Below, in pieces: positions 41,962 through 45,450 of a DNA stretch of 45,450 nt (positions are counted from its first letter, which is position 1; every line of letters begins with the position of its first letter). Made by a program: the position numbers and the translations under genes. The notes beneath the pieces were generated by a model. It was not told the DNA's origin, did not search any database, and saw only the letters and a program-made list of their open reading frames with translations. This DNA is from Marinisporobacter balticus (GTDB lineage: Bacteria > Bacillota > Clostridia > Peptostreptococcales > Thermotaleaceae): the NCBI RefSeq assembly GCF_004345705.1, contig NZ_SLWV01000030.1, positions 1-45,450 of the forward strand, written 5' to 3'.

Positions 41962-44316
41962 TTATCTTATTGGGCAAACACCATTTTCACAACTATCATT
42001 TCCTATATCAAGTTCTATTTCTTCTTTTTCATATTTACCAATTAATGAAGAAATAAATGGCTTCATTTCCTTGATTCTCCTATTATATTCTTCTTCATCA
42101 ATTGCTTCATAAGGTAATAATTTATAGAAATTATCATCTAGTGATAAAAATGATAAGGCCACCACATCATCCCAATTGTCCCACACCCATTTTTCTACTT
42201 CTTCCCATTCATGGTCTCTTACATGAATGGTAATAGAGCAATTATGATCTACATAATTTTCCATAAATAATTTATAATTTTCAAGCTGCTCGATGGCTGT
42301 TACATCATATTTTGTTTTTCCATGCGCTGCTTTTGCAGGAAATTCAACCACCTTTGTTGAACAAGTTTCCCATTGCTGACCTACTTCTGGAAATACTGGA
42401 TAATCTAACTCTTCACATACCTTTACAAGTGGATCATCCGCACTTATACGAATTCTTCTTATGTAATAAGGTGAATGGGCATAATGCACACCACTAGATA
42501 CGGTAGGCAATTGGCTAAGCGTCCCTTCTGGCTTTACGGTAGTCACGAGAAGCGGGATATTTCCCCCAATTTCACCTGCATACTTTTCTACTTCTTCATG
42601 GGCTGCTTTTCTTAATGCGCTTAAAATTTCTGCTTCTTCTTCCTTTGTTATCCCTATCGCATTAACCATATCCTGCCATCCTGTTAAAGAGCAGCCTACT
42701 AATTTATCCCTTTGTTGTACGCCATCCCATTCTGGTAATTCAAGCTCAACGCATGTCATTCTATAACCTGCTCTTACAGATAATTTTTGAGCTTCTATTA
42801 GATGATTTAAATCAAGCGTCTTATCTTCCTTTACAAAGGCATACACATTGATTGTTGTTAAATTGCAGAGTCCTTTTGAATCAAGGAGAATTTCTCCACA
42901 AGGATTTACACCATTCATATTTTCTCTGCGCTTTGAAGCAGCCTCTGCATTTACCCAGCCAGGTTCTCCTGAATAGCGCATTTTCTCTATTTGCCAATTT
43001 AATTGTGCCCTGCTTGGTTTTTCAGTGTAGTAAATAGAATTATTGCTCATTTGTCTATGAATAATATCTTGGTCTACAATCCATTGTCCATCAATTTGCT
43101 TATACAGATTCGACTTTGCTTCAATACTTTCTCTGTCATCGCTATCCACGAGTACCATCTCTGCTGTACGTCTTACGCCTCCTACGACAACATTTTCTCC
43201 AATGATATTTGCTATATCTAAGCAATCAATTGGATTTAGTTTTATTTTTTTCGCATGATCAAGTTTTCTATTCCTCTCAATCACTTTATCAATTTTCACA
43301 AACATATTCTTTAGACTTGAATGCCCACTAGCTGTACCACCAAAAGTTTTCAATTTTTCTCCCTTTGGTCTTACATGATCATAGTCTACAATAATTGTTT
43401 TTACGTTTCTGTATTCATTGCTATAAATTAATTTAAAGAAGAAATCTAAACTTTGTGTCCACCCTTCCTTGCTGTCTCCAACCGTAATTTTTACCGTGTT
43501 ATTATGAAAAAATTCTAAACTTGTACAATCTTCTCTTTCATTCATTGGCATCGGCATATAATCTTTATGTACAATTTCATAATTCGTCCTTACTTTTGGA
43601 AGTTTACAAATATCTTCTTTCAATATTCTCAGTCCAACACCAGAACCAACCATTAGTAAATAAAATAGATCTTTGAAGCTTTCAAAGCTATCTATAATTA
43701 AAAAAGAACAATTAAAGTTAGACATAGGATAGTTTTTTGCTACAGGGGTATTCCCTACCCAAAAAGTTCTGCCTGATAAAAATTGTCTTAGATTATATAT
43801 ATTATCATATAACTTTTCCGCTTCTTCCTTCGTTGTAGCAACTAAGCTGCAATTATATTCAACAGCACGTCTTACAGTTTCCCACCAATATTCTCTTCTT
43901 TTTTCTTCATTAAGCCATCTTGAATAAGTTCTATAATAAACAAAGTTACCTAATTGTTCCATGGGTGATGGTTGATGCTTATATTTGCTAATGAAATCAT
44001 CGGTTAACATATGATTCTTTGTCCTTCTTCTCATTTTTCTCATCTTATTGTGCTCATTTCTATAGATTATGTACATTTTAGCCACATCTTTTCGATCACT
44101 TGACATGAGTAGATTTTCTACGAGGTCTTGTATTTCTTCAACCTGTACTGGAGAATTTATATGTTTTATTTCTTCTTTAATAAGGTAAGTAATTTTTTTA
44201 CTTAAATCCTGATCAATTCCTGTTTTTGTCTCCGTCATGGCTCTTTCTATTGCATTTGTTATTTTTATACTATCAAATGCAACAATCCTCTTATTACGCT
44301 TCATTACTTTAATCAT
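41962..44316 (-). CDS. nrdJ: Adenosylcobalamin-dependent ribonucleoside-triphosphate reductase (class II)
   Basis: A 784-residue monomeric class II ribonucleotide reductase that makes deoxynucleotides using B12, resembling the Lactobacillus leichmannii type. An N-terminal ATP-cone (MKRNKRIVAFDSIKITNAIERAM) gives allosteric control. Active-site parts include NFNCSFLII (first redox Cys), GVNPCGEILLDSKGLCNLTTIN (thiyl-radical Cys and partner Glu), TVKPEGTLSQLP and the C-terminal redox pair CENGVC near the end. The ATG follows AAAGGAGAATTTT. The upstream region has an NrdR-box-like site and no visible cobalamin riboswitch. It probably supports DNA synthesis under anaerobic and microaerobic conditions. 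Confidence 0.95.
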   Translation of the reverse strand: MIKVMKRNKRIVAFDSIKITNAIERAMTETKTGIDQDLSKKITYLIKEEIKHINSPVQVEEIQDLVENLLMSSDRKDVAKMYIIYRNEHNKMRKMRRRTKNHMLTDDFISKYKHQPSPMEQLGNFVYYRTYSRWLNEEKRREYWWETVRRAVEYNCSLVATTKEEAEKLYDNIYNLRQFLSGRTFWVGNTPVAKNYPMSNFNCSFLIIDSFESFKDLFYLLMVGSGVGLRILKEDICKLPKVRTNYEIVHKDYMPMPMNEREDCTSLEFFHNNTVKITVGDSKEGWTQSLDFFFKLIYSNEYRNVKTIIVDYDHVRPKGEKLKTFGGTASGHSSLKNMFVKIDKVIERNRKLDHAKKIKLNPIDCLDIANIIGENVVVGGVRRTAEMVLVDSDDRESIEAKSNLYKQIDGQWIVDQDIIHRQMSNNSIYYTEKPSRAQLNWQIEKMRYSGEPGWVNAEAASKRRENMNGVNPCGEILLDSKGLCNLTTINVYAFVKEDKTLDLNHLIEAQKLSVRAGYRMTCVELELPEWDGVQQRDKLVGCSLTGWQDMVNAIGITKEEEAEILSALRKAAHEEVEKYAGEIGGNIPLLVTTVKPEGTLSQLPTVSSGVHYAHSPYYIRRIRISADDPLVKVCEELDYPVFPEVGQQWETCSTKVVEFPAKAAHGKTKYDVTAIEQLENYKLFMENYVDHNCSITIHVRDHEWEEVEKWVWDNWDDVVALSFLSLDDNFYKLLPYEAIDEEEYNRRIKEMKPFISSLIGKYEKEEIELDIGNDSCENGVCPIR

Positions 44317-44409
44317 AAAATTCTCCTTTCAAGTGCTTTCTCTGCATCATTTAATCTTTATATTATTTCATGCAATATAACATTATTTAGTATGTCTCAC
44401 AAACTTCAC

Positions 44410-44425
44410 GCACTATATATTGTAG
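44410..44425. promoter_or_regulatory. NrdR-box-like site upstream of nrdJ
   Basis: GCACTATATATTGTAG matches the NrdR consensus core CWATATATWGT (CTATATATTGT, 44413-44423). A weaker possible second site (CAATATAACAT, 44373-44383) lies closer to the gene, with 40 bp between centres. Confidence 0.6.
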
Positions 44426-44454
44426 CATTTGAAAGTTTGGTTGTCAAAAAAAAA

Positions 44455-44476
44455 TAGATGGCACATTCCCATCTAC
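44455..44476 (-). terminator. Terminator after thioredoxin-like gene
   Basis: The arms TAGATGG and CCATCTA, followed on the minus strand by nine Ts, overlap the stop codon region. It separates this gene from nrdJ. Confidence 0.85.
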
Positions 44477-44979
44477 TTCTTTGCTATATTCAATACCTCT
44501 TTTATTGTTTCCGAAATATATTCACCTTTTCTATATTTTCTTTTTGCAACGATAGTTTCTACTTGTTTTCCTTTTGCCTCAATTTCTTTCAGAATTTGGG
44601 GTTGTTCTATAAAATCACCTAGTGCATGAAAATCCTTGTCCATAATCACAAAGGTTGGTATTTTAGGTTTACCACTTACTTTGTAGTTGTCCATAAACAT
44701 TTCATTTCCTTCTCTTGAAACAATCGATATTGCAAAATTAGGATTTATATCCACTATTTTTTGAAGCGCAGGTACATTGATCATACAATCAGGACACCAT
44801 ATTTCTGCAAATACAAGAACATTTATCAACTGGTTCACTGCTTTAATTTCTTTTTCTAAAATTTCATCAATCATAATCGTATCATATATTTCTAACGTTT
44901 TTTCTTTGTATGCATCTTTATCTCTATTCACAAATTCTATAAAGGAAAGGCCTTCTTTAAACAACGGTTGAATATTCAT
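44473..44979 (-). CDS. Thioredoxin-family protein (WCPDC)
   Basis: A 168-residue thioredoxin-fold protein with the active site EIWCPDCMINVPALQKIV and a cis-proline region KIPTFVIMDKDF. It resembles the small YbbN/TrxA-like group with an N-terminal helical extension found in Firmicutes. WCPDC differs from the thioredoxin WCGPC, so its redox potential and partner may differ. It lies upstream of nrdJ, but a terminator separates them; a role in reducing NrdJ is possible, not shown. The ATG follows GGGGGGA. Confidence 0.88.
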   Translation of the reverse strand: MNIQPLFKEGLSFIEFVNRDKDAYKEKTLEIYDTIMIDEILEKEIKAVNQLINVLVFAEIWCPDCMINVPALQKIVDINPNFAISIVSREGNEMFMDNYKVSGKPKIPTFVIMDKDFHALGDFIEQPQILKEIEAKGKQVETIVAKRKYRKGEYISETIKEVLNIAKK

Positions 44980-45318
44980 CTAATCCCCCCTTATTTTCAT
45001 TTAAAGTGTATCCGTTTTATGAAAATAATATATTGCTTTATATTACTTAAGCTAATAATTTCGTATTTCATAAAAGTGTAATGGTTGTATGAACACTTAA
45101 TTTTACTCACAAGGTTAATCATTCAGCTACTAGCACAAAATCGGTCTTTTCATAAGTGACAAACCACTAATTGAAACTTGTGGGTTCTTCCTTAAGATTT
45201 TGACTATGTGCTTATATATTCATGTATTATATTTATATGATTACTTCTGTATCTTTATACTTTAGATTTATGTCAAATTTTAGGATTGTGTTTAAGATTA
45301 TCCTTTAAAACAAAAAAC
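44980..45318. other. Intergenic region between thioredoxin-like gene and 5S rRNA
   Basis: This contains the upstream region of the thioredoxin-like gene and the end of the rRNA operon. Two imperfect direct repeats (45003-45023 and 45073-45093, 17 of 21 bases identical, AAAGTGT...TATGAA) are present. After the 5S gene a T-rich run (TAGTTTTTTGTTTT on the minus strand) may aid termination. No convincing gene is seen. Confidence 0.5.
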
Positions 45319-45438
45319 TATCTAGCAACGACCTACTCTCCCAGGCAGTTACCCGCCAAGTACCATCAGCGCTGAAGGGCTTAACTTCTGTGTTCGGTAT
45401 GGGAACAGGTGTAACTCCTTCGCTATTGTCACTAGATA
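45319..45438 (-). rRNA. rrf: 5S ribosomal RNA
   Basis: The minus strand shows the conserved 5S core CACCTGTTCCCATACCGAAC, then AGAAGTTAAGC and GGGAGAGTAGG. The ends TATCTAG and CTAGATA pair as the terminal helix. It is presumably the 3' gene of an rRNA operon extending beyond the right edge. Confidence 0.96.
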
Positions 45439-45450
45439 ATGTCTTATTCA

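Noticed and set aside
44317..44472. Cobalamin riboswitch upstream of nrdJ
   Set aside because: Looked for because the enzyme uses B12, but the 155-bp region has no B12-box-like sequence and is too short for the aptamer.
45003..45093. Two imperfect 21-bp repeats as CRISPR or IS ends
   Set aside because: Only two copies, 70 bp apart, 17 of 21 identical, no spacer pattern or transposase; left as an unexplained upstream feature.

Overview
The window looks like chromosomal DNA of an AT-rich, spore-forming, anaerobic Firmicute of class Clostridia. The pointers are two T-box leaders, a ctsR-mcsA-mcsB-clpC heat-shock operon, radA-disA, a spore-associated DUF2642 gene, a SpoIIE-type phosphatase, a c-di-GMP-I riboswitch on a chemoreceptor gene, a B12-dependent (class II) ribonucleotide reductase and strong Shine-Dalgarno sites. 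Most genes lie on the minus strand, which ends at the right edge with a 5S rRNA on the same strand.

Layout. 1-4400: a two-component system whose large hybrid sensor kinase is broken by an in-frame stop and a frameshift; the downstream response regulator is intact. 4500-9200: a divergent ProRS-like gene, an archaeal/eukaryotic-type proS behind a proline T-box, then ispF and ispD. 9200-14260: a YacL-like PIN/TRAM membrane protein, CarD, a small Cys-rich conserved gene on the plus strand, disA and radA. 14400-20600: thrB and an ACT-domain regulator, placed between clpC and radA-disA, then clpC-mcsB-mcsA-ctsR behind a perfect CtsR operator. 20800-22880: an EF-G-like GTPase. 23050-27020: a mainly plus-strand island with a SufS-like aminotransferase, a DsrE-like protein, a candidate structured RNA, an unrecognised basic protein and ferritin, plus a minus-strand glyoxalase-like gene. 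27060-29800: two overlapping GATE/nucleoside-recognition membrane genes and asnS behind an asparagine T-box. 30100-35120: a PAS-SpoIIE phosphatase, a chemoreceptor under a c-di-GMP-I riboswitch and a NagZ-like lipoprotein. 35200-36030: an ISL3-type transposase remnant and a spore-coat type DUF2642 gene. 36400-40020: a TetR-controlled exporter operon (adaptor, ATPase, permease). 40150-41730: AIM24 and TerD. 41960-44980: nrdJ and a thioredoxin-like gene. 45319-45438: 5S rRNA.

Connections. Translation supply (ProRS and AsnRS under T-box control), protein quality control (CtsR, McsA/B and ClpC, with RadA and DisA nearby) and isoprenoid precursor synthesis (IspD/IspF) form the housekeeping backbone. 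Signalling genes (SpoIIE phosphatase, c-di-GMP-controlled chemoreceptor, possible Spo0A sites) cluster at 30-34 kb.

Least explained parts: (1) a nested, pseudoknot-capable structure at 25.16-25.37 kb; (2) a ProRS paralogue that has lost recognisable class II motifs 2 and 3; (3) two degenerate copies of an interspersed repeat, one of which overlaps the 5' end of the NagZ gene; (4) a tandem 19-bp repeat carrying two perfect TGTCGAA sites above the c-di-GMP riboswitch; (5) the decayed hybrid kinase. All of this was read by eye; no database search or folding program was run.
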